Made by a program: the position numbers and the translations under genes | Assembly: GCF_030068475.1 (NCBI RefSeq) | Contig: NZ_JAQOSP010000082.1 | Coordinates: 1 to 33,922, forward strand | Direction of reading: 5' to 3' | Length of the DNA: 33,922 bases | From: Roseofilum acuticapitatum BLCC-M154 | GTDB lineage: Bacteria > Cyanobacteriota > Cyanobacteriia > Cyanobacteriales > Desertifilaceae | Shown: piece after piece, positions 7,733 through 15,428 of the stretch | How positions within the stretch are numbered: position 1 is the first letter of the stretch | How the letters are laid out: every line of letters begins with the position of its first letter | The notes under the pieces: generated by a model | What the model saw: the letters and a program-made list of their open reading frames with translations, nothing else | Told to the model about the DNA's origin: nothing | The model's database searches: none

Positions 7733-7853
7733 TGAGCTACAGGCAAAAGATCCCCCTAAATCCCCCTTAAAAAGGGGGACTTTTACTGCCCCCCCTTTTT
7801 TAAGGGGGGTTGGGGGGATCGAGATGTACCGCATAGCAGCGAAAATTGCTGTA
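7713..7853 (-). repeat. Palindromic C/G-tract interspersed repeat, copy 2 (inverted)
   Basis: This copy is in the opposite orientation to copy 1. It starts TACAGCGCAAAGCGCGGTAATGAG, contains GATCCCCC ... GGGGGGATC, and ends GCGAAAATTGCTGTA. It lies between two convergent genes: its first 20 bases are the end of the hybrid kinase gene, and the DUF3352 gene ends 6 bases after it. The C/G-tract hairpin is well placed to act as a bidirectional terminator (inference). Confidence 0.85.
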
Positions 7854-7858
7854 AGTCT

Positions 7859-9499
7859 CTAAATTCTCCCAGTGTAATTGAAGAAGATATCGACTTGGGG
7901 CTGTTCTGAATGACCATAACTGGCTACAGCAACGGATTCTAAGGGGTCAAGGAGGGGTTTTCCTGCCAATTCTACCAGCCTTAAAAGGGGAATTTGACGT
8001 TCAAGGGGTTTTTGAGCCGATCGCCAGTTCAGGAAGAAATAGCCATAGTTGGCTTCTGGTAAAGAGGCGATCGCCTCTTGAAACAGAGCATCGGTTGCTA
8101 GGGAAGCTCCACTTGTTTTGGCTTTCAGCACCCGATCCATGGCAGCAATGGATGAGGTAATGATCTCATACTGGTTGAGGGTGGTATGTACCCCTTGCAC
8201 TTTGGCGGTTAATAAGCGACTTTTCGCGGTTTCTGTTGCACCTACTATCGGATCGGCGATCAGTTTTGTCCAAGCAACTAGGGTTTGATCCTCTAATTGA
8301 AAGGAGCCAATGCTCAAGCCTTGCTCATTAGCCATTTGATCTAAACGCTCGACTAAACTCTCTCCGGTTTTTTCGCTAATGATAATCCAATCTAAATCTC
8401 CCTCGACTTCATCAGGTAAGAAGGCGATCGCATATTCTCCTTCAATAGCATCCAGAATATCGGCTTGCACATCCAATTGCCATTGTTTTCCCCAGTCGAG
8501 CAAGGGTTGGCGAATAATCTCGGAAATCTGCCCATAACCGGCGGTTTCTGTTTGTAGCTGTTGCCAAAACTGGCGCAAGTTTACCCCATCAATAGCTAAA
8601 TAACTACTCGGAGGCAGATAGGCTAAAAGAGAAGATGGGTTTAAGGGCGCTTCCCCAGTTTCCAGCCCGGTTGGATCGGTGGCTAACCAATGGGTTTGGG
8701 CTAAAATGCCTTGGGGCTGCAACTGCACATTCATTCCCAAGGCTTGATAAACGGGATGATCGACTGCCATACCCAACCGTTGACTGAACTTGGGCAGATT
8801 GATCCAGGCGATCGCCGTCCCTCGGTTGCTATTCTCTTTTTGTAACTGCTGATACTCTGGGGTTGCACCTAAACTCAGATCCGCCACTTGCACATTATTA
8901 ATCGCTTCCCGTAAAACTTTCGGATGATTAGCAAGGAGGACAAACCGCGACCCCACCACGGTTGTAGAAATCCCCTCTCCTTCCCGGTTATAAATTAACT
9001 GTGTGCCCTTATAGGGTTCAAACACCAAATCTTGGCCGGCGATCGCCTCCCGTTGCCAATACACTTCTAGCAACTCCTGGGAGAGTTGGGCATTTTTCGT
9101 CGGTAGCACCACCAAATAACCCGGTTGCTGACCATTATCCCCCTGACGATCCACATCCGTACTCGTCATCGCCCAAATGCCGCCCCCATCGAGCCAGGGT
9201 TGAATATCCTGCTGATACTCTAAACCCGTATTATCCAGGAGGGTATGTTGTAGCAGTTCCCCCCCTCGATCGAATCCTTTAATCTCCGATAATACCCGCT
9301 CCGGTTTCTCCGATAGAGAGACCACCACTGGCGCTTGTTTAGAAACAAACCGAGCCGCAGATAAGGCTTCCACGGCTGGCGAATCTGCCGAAAAAGGCGA
9401 TCGGCTACATCCGCTTAACCCCAGTAGCAATCCACAGGTTAGCAGCACAGAGAGTTTAAAGATTCTTGTACCCCATTGGGCGATCGGGGCTAGATTCAT
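7859..9499 (-). CDS. DUF3352-family predicted lipoprotein
   Basis: This protein of about 546 residues is of the DUF3352 type found across cyanobacteria; its function is unknown. The ATG at 9499 was chosen because GAGGGA precedes it at the right distance on the minus strand and because it gives a clean lipoprotein signal: a basic/hydrophobic segment, then the lipobox LSGC with the acylated cysteine at 31. A longer frame opens at 9562 but would bury the signal. The mature part has many short repeats of beta-strand/helix character and phrases such as AISPEYAIAFLPDE-like segments near 370-390, as expected for this family. It is likely anchored to a membrane facing the periplasm or lumen. It converges with the hybrid kinase gene, with repeat copy 2 in between. 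Confidence 0.75.
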   Translation of the reverse strand: MNLAPIAQWGTRIFKLSVLLTCGLLLGLSGCSRSPFSADSPAVEALSAARFVSKQAPVVVSLSEKPERVLSEIKGFDRGGELLQHTLLDNTGLEYQQDIQPWLDGGGIWAMTSTDVDRQGDNGQQPGYLVVLPTKNAQLSQELLEVYWQREAIAGQDLVFEPYKGTQLIYNREGEGISTTVVGSRFVLLANHPKVLREAINNVQVADLSLGATPEYQQLQKENSNRGTAIAWINLPKFSQRLGMAVDHPVYQALGMNVQLQPQGILAQTHWLATDPTGLETGEAPLNPSSLLAYLPPSSYLAIDGVNLRQFWQQLQTETAGYGQISEIIRQPLLDWGKQWQLDVQADILDAIEGEYAIAFLPDEVEGDLDWIIISEKTGESLVERLDQMANEQGLSIGSFQLEDQTLVAWTKLIADPIVGATETAKSRLLTAKVQGVHTTLNQYEIITSSIAAMDRVLKAKTSGASLATDALFQEAIASLPEANYGYFFLNWRSAQKPLERQIPLLRLVELAGKPLLDPLESVAVASYGHSEQPQVDIFFNYTGRI

Positions 9500-9573
9500 G
9501 ATTCCCTCACCATTACCATCGGTTGAGACGAGAATCCATAATACTATACTTTCGGCCCCCACTCTCAGGCTCG

Positions 9574-10119
9574 CTAGTCTTGGCGATTGCTTTCTGGAGG
9601 TCGCAATGACAACTGATGCGCCAGAGCCAACTGATAATACTTCTGAGCATGTTTAACCAAATCCTCCGCTTGCTCTGGGGAAACCTCCCGCAATTTCTTC
9701 GCTGGCATTCCCACCACCAAAGAAAACGGAGGCACATCCTTAGTCACCACCGCTCCTGCTCCCACAATACACCCTTCACCGACTACTACCCCATCCAAAA
9801 CGATCGCCCCAATCCCAATTAACGCACCGCGCCCAATCTTCGCGCTATGAATCACCGCTCGATGACCCACCGTCACATAATCCTCTAGAATCGTCAGTTG
9901 ACCGGGATCGCCATGCAAAATCGCCCCATCCTGGATATTGGTATAAGCTCCAATCTTGATGCGCTCCACATCTGCTCGCACCACTGCCCCATACCAAACA
10001 CTAGAGCCTGAACCCAAGGTAATATCCCCCACCAGGGTAGCATTAGGGGCAATAAATGCCGCCGAGGATGTATCTGGGGGTTGCAAGTAGGCAGGAAATG
10101 TCGCATCTGAGGAATTCAT
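9574..10119 (-). CDS. Gamma-class carbonic anhydrase family protein (left-handed beta-helix)
   Basis: This is a hexapeptide-repeat protein of about 181 residues. The repeats (for example [48 protein letters not shown]) predict a left-handed beta-helix trimer. The three zinc ligands of gamma-carbonic anhydrases are present as H69 (ILHGDPG), H86 and H91 ([10 protein letters not shown]). It could interconvert CO2 and bicarbonate, but many members of this branch have no proven activity. The ATG at 10119 gives the normal length; the frame also opens at a TTG at 10170. It is divergent from the TIGR02652-type gene, sharing a promoter region of about 90 bases. The gene ends 75 bases before the start of the DUF3352 gene on the same strand. 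Confidence 0.85.
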   Translation of the reverse strand: MNSSDATFPAYLQPPDTSSAAFIAPNATLVGDITLGSGSSVWYGAVVRADVERIKIGAYTNIQDGAILHGDPGQLTILEDYVTVGHRAVIHSAKIGRGALIGIGAIVLDGVVVGEGCIVGAGAVVTKDVPPFSLVVGMPAKKLREVSPEQAEDLVKHAQKYYQLALAHQLSLRPPESNRQD

Positions 10120-10206
10120 AGGAGTTTGAGCCAAGAAGAAGCCAGCAAAGTTCTCCTGGTTATAATACAATCACAAAGTGCGATTTGTTCTGGCGAAAAA
10201 CGCTTC

Positions 10207-10716
10207 ATGATTAACCCCGTGTTTCAATATCCCGTTTTCGGGCCAGAGATACAGTGTCCTCACTGTCGTCAAACGATTCCAGCATTGACGTTGACGGATA
10301 CCTATCTTTGTCCTCGTCATGGCGCGTTTGAGTCCGATCCGAAAACGAAAGAGTTAGTTCATATTCAGTCTGGCCGTCATTGGCGACTCTGGAAAGACCA
10401 ATGGTATCGACAACATACCCATCCGGATGGGATTCGCTTTGAGATTCATGAAGCTTTAGACCGGCTTTATACCCAAGGATATCGAGCTACGAAGATTATT
10501 ATTGCTCGTCGCTATCAGGAGTTAATTCATGCTTATCTAGAGCGTAATTCAGCTTGGCGCAGTGGTGAGGATGCTGAAACCCCGAAATTATATGGGTTAC
10601 CTGTCGAATTCAGTCCCGATACCTCGGAGGAAAGCTGCTGGGAGGTGATTAATTTTGATTTGGAGAAGGAACCGGGCGCACCTGTGCGTTATCCCTATTT
10701 CCGTTTGTTTGAGTAA
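10207..10716 (+). CDS. TIGR02652-type conserved cyanobacterial protein with zinc-binding-like cysteines
   Basis: This 169-residue protein matches my recollection of a conserved cyanobacterial family of unknown function (TIGR02652). Near the N-terminus it has CPHC (C17, C20) and CPRH (C35, H38), a likely small zinc site. It is followed by a basic, aromatic region (GRHWRLWKDQWYRQHTHPDG) and an acidic C-terminal half ending PVRYPYFRLFE. The ATG at 10207 was chosen because the longer frame from 10126 adds a poorly conserved-looking leader that would overlap the divergent promoter region. A VOC-fold gene follows 11 bases downstream, so the two are probably co-transcribed. TTATAAT at 10160-10166 is a possible -10 element. 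Confidence 0.7.
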   Translation: MINPVFQYPVFGPEIQCPHCRQTIPALTLTDTYLCPRHGAFESDPKTKELVHIQSGRHWRLWKDQWYRQHTHPDGIRFEIHEALDRLYTQGYRATKIIIARRYQELIHAYLERNSAWRSGEDAETPKLYGLPVEFSPDTSEESCWEVINFDLEKEPGAPVRYPYFRLFE

Positions 10717-10727
10717 GTTAGATTCCT

Positions 10728-11144
10728 ATGCATCATGTTTCGATTCGTACAGCGAATATCCATCAGGCGATCGCCTTTTATCAGATTCTTGGCTTTGAAG
10801 TCACGGAGCGCTTTACCACCGGGATGACCTTAGCTTGTTGGCTGGAAGGGTTAGGAGGACGGATTGAATTGATCCAAATTCCGGAACCCCGTCCGGCGGC
10901 GGATGCCTTTGGAGATGAGCATTACACGGGGTATTATCATTTATCCTTTGATTTAACGGATTCCGTCTCAGATTTACCAAGCTGGTTACAGGATTTGCAG
11001 CAAAATGTGGCCGCTTGTCCGAGTCTGCCTCCTCTAAAGGTGTTGTTAGAGCCGATGCAACAAAGGATTGGCGATCGCGTTTATGAGGTAGCCTTTATTG
11101 CGGATATGGATGGTTTACCCCTAGAATTTTTGCGTCGGTATTAA
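10728..11144 (+). CDS. VOC (glyoxalase/bleomycin-resistance) family protein
   Basis: This 138-residue protein is built from paired beta-alpha-beta-beta-beta units. The first begins MHHVSIRTANIHQAIAFYQ, with a metal-ligand-type histidine at 2 or 3. The second includes YYHLSFDL, and a glutamate near the end (GLPLEFLRRY) fits the last metal ligand. The fold covers glyoxalases, dioxygenases and resistance proteins, so the substrate cannot be assigned. It lies 11 bases after the TIGR02652-type gene. Its stop codon overlaps the stop codon of the convergent histidine kinase within the shared sequence TTAA. Confidence 0.8.
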   Translation: MHHVSIRTANIHQAIAFYQILGFEVTERFTTGMTLACWLEGLGGRIELIQIPEPRPAADAFGDEHYTGYYHLSFDLTDSVSDLPSWLQDLQQNVAACPSLPPLKVLLEPMQQRIGDRVYEVAFIADMDGLPLEFLRRY

Positions 11145-12493
11145 TGAATGGGAATATCGGCCTCAACCTGACAGCCTTTCCCGGACTGACTCTTGATCTC
11201 AAAGCGGCCGGCGATCGCCTGAATCCGGTCTTGCATTCCTTGCAACCCAAACCCGGTAGAATTGAGATCTCGCTCAAATCCCCGGCCATTATCCTGCAAA
11301 CGCAAACACACCATTCCACTCACTTCCATCACATATACCTTTACTCGCGTTGCCTGACTATGACGGGCGACATTGGTTAGGGCTTCCTGTACCACCCGAT
11401 ACAATGCCGTCGAAAATTTCTTAGATAAAGCTGACTTGAGCTTAATTTTTGACTCTATGCGAATTCCGGTGGTTTGCTTCACCTCTTGTAACAGCTCCTG
11501 TAAAGCGGCTTCCAATGTTTTCCCCTTCAAAGGATCGGCTCGCAGAGCAGAAACGGAATGGCGCACATCTTTCAGGGCTTCTTTCCCCAACCGTTGGGCC
11601 TCCTGCACATATCCCTGAGCCTTGGGCGGATCTTGGGCTAAAAATACGGCTGCATTTTCTAACTGAATACTCTGAGCCGTTAGATAATGACCCACAGAAT
11701 CATGAATTTCACGGGCAATGCGATTTCTTTCTTGCAATGCCGCTTGATTTTCGACTAAGAGGGCATACTGGCGCAGTTGCCGATGGGCAATTTTTAAATC
11801 TTGCCGACTTTGTTTTTCATTGAGGAGTGCCCCGATCAATAACAGCATAAAGACTAAAACCAAGGCAAATAATAGGGCTGAGTTCACGGTTAAATGGAGA
11901 ATAAATCCTTGCCACTGAGGAGACAAAAACTCGATCAGATCCGATGGTTCATGAACCTGATGAGACATACGAGACAAGTAGTACCAAAACCCTGTGCCTT
12001 TGAGAATGGTTCCCGCCAACATCCCTAAAAAAGAAACATAAGCCACGAGCGCTACAATCGCCCGTCCATGCCAAGGAAATAGTAAACACCCTCGAACCAC
12101 CACTACTAACAACAGAGCTGAGAAAAAATTGGCTCCCCGTCCCCCAAAAAGAACGGCTAACCCACTCAAGCCAAAGCCTAAAGCGGTATACAAGACTTTA
12201 TAAATTAAGGGATCATGGACTTGGGGTAAACGTAAACCCATTAACCCCAAACTGGTAATACTCGCCAGAATTCCGGGAATAAATCCGATGTGATTGACTA
12301 CATGAGTGGGAGGGAGTCGAGGACGAGGAGGAGGTATAGACATTCCTAAACCATAGGGAGGGGTAGCAGGAAAGACATGGGGAGGGGGAGCAAAGGTAGC
12401 TAATACGGCAATGCCCAGTAAAATCCATTCTAAGTACAGTAAAAGATAAAATGGATGATTAACATAAGATTTCCATCCTAAAAAACGTCCCAT
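11141..12493 (-). CDS. Orphan membrane sensor histidine kinase, NarX/DesK (HisKA_3) type
   Basis: This 450-residue two-component sensor has an N-terminal membrane region of about six helices (first at about 16-36) interrupted near 37-66 by a proline-rich loop (FAPPPHVFPATPPYG ... PPPRPRLPPTH). A coiled linker follows, then the HisKA_3 dimerisation domain with phospho-acceptor H264 in REIHDSVGHYL. The C-terminal ATPase domain has N-box-like LTNVARHSQATRV, DNGRGF and GFGLQGMQDRI. Kinases of this class normally pair with a NarL/FixJ-type regulator; none is encoded here, so the partner is elsewhere. The ATG at 12493 is the natural start. Its stop codon overlaps that of the VOC gene, leaving no room for a separate terminator. 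Confidence 0.92.
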   Translation of the reverse strand: MGRFLGWKSYVNHPFYLLLYLEWILLGIAVLATFAPPPHVFPATPPYGLGMSIPPPRPRLPPTHVVNHIGFIPGILASITSLGLMGLRLPQVHDPLIYKVLYTALGFGLSGLAVLFGGRGANFFSALLLVVVVRGCLLFPWHGRAIVALVAYVSFLGMLAGTILKGTGFWYYLSRMSHQVHEPSDLIEFLSPQWQGFILHLTVNSALLFALVLVFMLLLIGALLNEKQSRQDLKIAHRQLRQYALLVENQAALQERNRIAREIHDSVGHYLTAQSIQLENAAVFLAQDPPKAQGYVQEAQRLGKEALKDVRHSVSALRADPLKGKTLEAALQELLQEVKQTTGIRIESKIKLKSALSKKFSTALYRVVQEALTNVARHSQATRVKVYVMEVSGMVCLRLQDNGRGFERDLNSTGFGLQGMQDRIQAIAGRFEIKSQSGKGCQVEADIPIH

Positions 12494-12588
12494 GGCTTCC
12501 CCCGATGCTCTGTGAACCTCTTTATGATCTTAAGCGAACTGTTTCACAAAACCGAGGATCTAAGGTCTGCACTTATGTGAAATCTTTA

Positions 12589-12604
12589 TAGTTCTATAGA
12601 ACTA
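12589..12604. promoter_or_regulatory. 16-bp perfect palindrome between divergent genes, candidate operator
   Basis: TAGTTCTA-TAGAACTA is a perfect inverted repeat in the 230-bp gap between the divergent histidine kinase (start 12493) and the unknown protein gene (start 12724). It lies about 96 bases from one start and 120 from the other, as expected for a dimeric regulator site controlling one or both. I cannot name the regulator. Confidence 0.4.
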
Positions 12605-12723
12605 ACTGAGATTGGTTCTAGGGAGCGGGTGAATTTAGGTGATTTGATCCAAGTCGATCGGCGATCACAATTTCTAGGATTGACTTATCCCATATCGGTT
12701 TGCATGATGCGGAGGATTCGATC

Positions 12724-14310
12724 GTGACCACCAGTTTACCCGTACCTCAGTCTTCTCCACAAATCCAGGCGGTTCAATATGTCTGGAACTTACCTTCTAG
12801 AGTCATGGGTGCAGTCATCGGCGCTAGTTTACTCAGTTTAAGTGCGATCGCCGGATCGGTCTATCTGCGCTACGGCAATTCTAACTTAACTCAGATTCCC
12901 CTCAAAACTCAAACCGTTACAGGCTCTAACCGGGTTGGCGAAAATATTAGTTTTTATCCAGCTCAAGATTCCCTCTATCATATCCAATTTGAAATCAGCC
13001 ACAAAGGAAAATCTATCCCCATTCAGTTACAAAATATTGATATAAAATTAATGATTCCCCAAATCCCGGATATCATTCGCGGTAACCCGGAATTAACCCA
13101 ATGGTTTCTCACTGAGAGGGAATTCAATCAGCAACAGGTGATTTTTCCCGCCGGTTCCCCAGAAATTAATATCCCCCATAGATTCATGGGTTATCGTTCT
13201 GAAGATATCTCCATCGCTCTAACCAATAGCGCTTTAGGTGCAGGGTTTTGGGAATTAGCCATTTTTGCCCAAACCCCAGACGGAGAACAACAAATTTATC
13301 AAGGCTCTTTTAACTTTCCAAAAGGAGCCTACAGTCGCTTAATCAGTCAACTCAATGATATTTCCTATTGGCATTATGCACCCTCCCTAGAAAATTGGCC
13401 AGGATTTGAGTTTTATCGGGGAATGCCCTTTAATCTAGAAGCCCTCAGAACCGTTAAACGTCAGTATCTGATTCATACCCAAGATCGGATCTCAACAACC
13501 GATTATCCTCAGATTGCCCAATTACAAAGTGCCAGCGCTAAAACTATTGAGTCTCCTTTAGCCGATGAAGAATTATTAGAATTAGAATTAATTTTCAAGA
13601 GTGAATCTGGGAAAATTCGGAAATTAATCGTCAGTGGACTCGATTGGCATAATATTCCCCAACTTTCCATCGATGATTACGATCGAGGACTCTATATCCC
13701 CCTTGGGTTTGCCCCCCCATTTAAGCAAAATTATGAACAGTTGAAACAAAATCCACCCCAAAAGAGTCCTCTATTCAGCGTCATGCTGGATGGCTACAAT
13801 TTAGTCATGAATTACCGCCAGGATATTGGTATTAACGGTTTCGCAATTCATCGAGATCTCCAAAATCCCCATAAATTACATTTTTATTTGATGTCTGATG
13901 AGCAGACAACTTGGGTAAGTCACTCGGTTTTGGATTTAACCCAATGGGTTTTAATCGAGCATCCAGAACCGGAAGCCATGAGCGCAGTGAAAACCTTTGC
14001 ACCTCTCCCATTTATGGCTCTCTCTAAATTGAATTTAAATCAAAAAGTGTATACTCAACTGGATCAAGCTTGGCAAACCAATCCCCCATTTAATCAACAG
14101 CTAACTTATCGCGTTTTTGTTAATTCTGAAGGGGTGATTTCTGGCTATAGTCCTGGCTCTCCAGAAGCTGAAAATTGGGTCAATGTTACCCCATTATCAG
14201 ATCTCGATTCGGTTTCTGATGCTAAAGAGCAAGGCTTGGATTCTTTTCGAGTTGTTTTTACGCCTAGAGGAGGAATAGAGGTCAGTCCTTGGTGGGGATG
14301 GAATGAGTAA
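12724..14310 (+). CDS. Single-pass membrane protein of unknown function (528 aa)
   Basis: I do not recognise a family. The GTG at 12724 is preferred because GGAGG stands 8 bases before it; a TTG further upstream at 12700 would add 8 residues. A membrane helix at about 28-48 (VMGAVIGASLLSLSAIAG) is followed by a large, probably extracytoplasmic region rich in beta-strand-like sequence, with FYRGMPFNLEALRTVKRQYL near 230-250. Aromatic, proline and glutamine content is high, and there are no cysteine pairs or obvious catalytic motifs. The stop codon is directly followed by repeat copy 3. The gene is divergent from the orphan histidine kinase, which hints at joint regulation, but there is no direct evidence. 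Confidence 0.75.
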   Translation: MTTSLPVPQSSPQIQAVQYVWNLPSRVMGAVIGASLLSLSAIAGSVYLRYGNSNLTQIPLKTQTVTGSNRVGENISFYPAQDSLYHIQFEISHKGKSIPIQLQNIDIKLMIPQIPDIIRGNPELTQWFLTEREFNQQQVIFPAGSPEINIPHRFMGYRSEDISIALTNSALGAGFWELAIFAQTPDGEQQIYQGSFNFPKGAYSRLISQLNDISYWHYAPSLENWPGFEFYRGMPFNLEALRTVKRQYLIHTQDRISTTDYPQIAQLQSASAKTIESPLADEELLELELIFKSESGKIRKLIVSGLDWHNIPQLSIDDYDRGLYIPLGFAPPFKQNYEQLKQNPPQKSPLFSVMLDGYNLVMNYRQDIGINGFAIHRDLQNPHKLHFYLMSDEQTTWVSHSVLDLTQWVLIEHPEPEAMSAVKTFAPLPFMALSKLNLNQKVYTQLDQAWQTNPPFNQQLTYRVFVNSEGVISGYSPGSPEAENWVNVTPLSDLDSVSDAKEQGLDSFRVVFTPRGGIEVSPWWGWNE

Positions 14311-14474
14311 TACAGCAGTTTTCGCGCTTTATGTGAGACATCTTGATCCCCCTTTCATGTCCGCTTGCGGAAAATCCCCCTTAAAAAGGGGGACTTTCCT
14401 ATTCCCCCCTCTTTTTAAGGGGGGCAAGGGGGGATCTTTTCCTACTGTCCACCGATACAGCGCTTTGCGCTGTA
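14311..14474 (+). repeat. Palindromic C/G-tract interspersed repeat, copy 3, with 18-bp nested insertion
   Basis: This copy is in the same orientation and of the same subtype as copy 1. It begins TACAGCAGTTTTCGC one base after the preceding stop codon and ends in TACAGCGC-TTT-GCGCTGTA. Relative to copy 1 the body is interrupted by 18 bases at 14354-14371. Copy 4 follows 11 bases later in the opposite orientation. Confidence 0.88.
14354..14371 (+). repeat. 18-bp hairpin mini-element inserted in repeat copy 3
   Basis: TTCATGTCCGCTTGCGGA interrupts the C-tract exactly between CCCCCT and AAATCCCCC, which are contiguous in copy 1. The core TCCGC-TT-GCGGA is a small hairpin. Near-identical units occur at 33743-33763 (loop GAA) and 33860-33879 (loop TT). 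Confidence 0.75.
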
Positions 14475-14485
14475 TCAAATCTATT

Positions 14486-14625
14486 TACAGCACTTTACGT
14501 GGTAATCAGGTATAGCCCACAAGATCCCCCTAAATCCCCCTTAAAAAGGGGGACTTTTACTGCCCCCCTTAAAAAGCAGGGTTGGGGGGATCGAAATGTA
14601 CCGCACATCAGCGAAAACTGCTGTA
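14486..14625 (-). repeat. Palindromic C/G-tract interspersed repeat, copy 4 (inverted)
   Basis: This copy is of the same subtype and orientation as copy 2: it starts TACAGCACTTTACGTGGTAAT and ends GCGAAAACTGCTGTA. The G-tract side of its body is altered (CCCCCCTTAAAAAGCAGGG), weakening the inner hairpin compared with copy 2. Together with copy 3 it fills the gap between the convergent 12724-14310 gene and the hsp20 gene. Confidence 0.85.
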
Positions 14626-14655
14626 TCAGCTATTGAAGGTAAAGTTTGGTGAGAA

Positions 14656-15093
14656 TTAACCCACTTTTACTTTGACCACTTTGTGTTGTTCTTCTTCGAC
14701 TTTGGGTAAGGTCAAGTGCAAAATTCCATCCTTATATTCTGCTTCGACATGGTTATTTTGAATGCGGTTGGGTAAGGGGATGATTCTTTGAAATTGACCA
14801 TAGCGAAATTCAGAACGAGTTACTCCTTTTTCTTCGGTTTTGGTTTCGCTGCGCCGTTCGCCGGAGATGGAAATGGATTCAGCCGTTACTTGAATGTCGA
14901 GATCTTCCGGTTTCATGCCTGGCACTTCTAGTTTAATTTCAAAGGCTTCAGGGGTTTCATGCAGTTCAGCCGCCGGTAAGAAAGCGCCTTGATTATAGAG
15001 GGCTTCTTTGGGGACTAAATCATCAAATAAGCGATTCATTTGCCGTTGTAGGGTATCGATTTCCCGGAAAGGTTCCCAACGAACTAAAGGCAT
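14656..15093 (-). CDS. hspA: Small heat shock protein, Hsp20/alpha-crystallin family
   Basis: This 145-residue chaperone binds unfolding proteins without ATP. The N-terminal arm (MPLVRWEPFREIDTLQRQMN) is typical of bacterial class A small heat shock proteins. The alpha-crystallin domain spans about 42-140, with FEIKLEVPGMKPEDLDIQV, the basic loop SGERRSE and the conserved A-x-x-x-G-I-L motif as AEYKDGILHLTLPK. The short C-terminal tail ends HKVVKVKVG; a standard IxI/V motif is represented only by VKVKV. A strong ribosome binding site (TTAGGAGGTT on the minus strand) precedes the ATG at 15093. Cyanobacterial hspA messages are often controlled by structure in the leader; see the separate entry. 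Confidence 0.95.
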   Translation of the reverse strand: MPLVRWEPFREIDTLQRQMNRLFDDLVPKEALYNQGAFLPAAELHETPEAFEIKLEVPGMKPEDLDIQVTAESISISGERRSETKTEEKGVTRSEFRYGQFQRIIPLPNRIQNNHVEAEYKDGILHLTLPKVEEEQHKVVKVKVG

Positions 15094-15140
15094 AAGATTA
15101 ACCTCCTAAAAGACTTATATTGGTTGGATGAATTCAATCT
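15094..15140 (-). promoter_or_regulatory. hsp20 leader with possible ribosome-site-masking hairpin
   Basis: In the leader, AGAUUGA (complement of 15134-15140) can pair with UUAAUCU (complement of 15095-15101), seven pairs including one G-U. This would trap the AGGAGG ribosome site (complement of 15102-15107) in the hairpin. An inner UCC/GGA pairing would directly cover part of it. This is the logic of a heat-opened RNA thermometer, but the helix is short and I could not compute its stability. Confidence 0.25.
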
Positions 15141-15220
15141 AACAAACTTTTTCTAAATGTCAGGTTCGGTTTTTCTCCCTGGGTTTAGAGAAGTGTCCGA
15201 ACTTGTGAATGAAGGACAAG

Positions 15221-15250
15221 AAAAAACCGATTCCTAAGTTTAGGAATCGG
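15221..15250 (-). terminator. Rho-independent terminator of the isochorismatase-like gene
   Basis: A near-perfect hairpin with arms CCGATTCCTA and TAGGAATCGG (15227-15250) is followed on the minus strand by a run of six T (complement of 15221-15226). It lies about 180 bases after the stop of the 15429-16457 gene and about 130 bases before the hsp20 start, so it separates the two transcripts. Confidence 0.75.
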
Positions 15251-15428
15251 CTGAAACATCAAGAGAATTCTAGAAAGTAGCATAACCATCATAGAGGCAT
15301 GAAACAACCCTTGGGTGATTTTGTTTTTGCTTGTTCTTACTCTTAGATTAGCGAAAAAATTAAGAAAATAAGTTCGGTTCTCTGCTAAAGGGCGATCGCA
15401 ATGTCCGCACTGCTAAAATCTCTTGATA

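Larger units (their letters stand above)
15094..15428. other. 335-bp gap between hsp20 and the isochorismatase-like gene
   Basis: Both flanking genes are on the minus strand. The gap holds the terminator at 15221-15250, the hsp20 promoter/leader between 15094 and about 15220, and an AT-rich stretch at 15251-15428 with no convincing coding frame. No CIRCE element (TTAGCACTC-N9-GAGTGCTAA) was found. Confidence 0.5.

Noticed and set aside
7650-7862. A plus-strand reading frame across repeat copy 2
   Set aside because: It runs through the kinase end and the C/G-tract repeat. The proline/glycine-rich translation is a by-product of the repeat and there is no ribosome site.
14303-14515. A plus-strand reading frame across repeat copy 3
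   Set aside because: Same kind of repeat-derived frame; it starts inside the end of the preceding gene and differs between repeat copies.
15094-15428. CIRCE heat-shock operator before hsp20
   Set aside because: No TTAGCACTC...GAGTGCTAA inverted repeat found in the leader.
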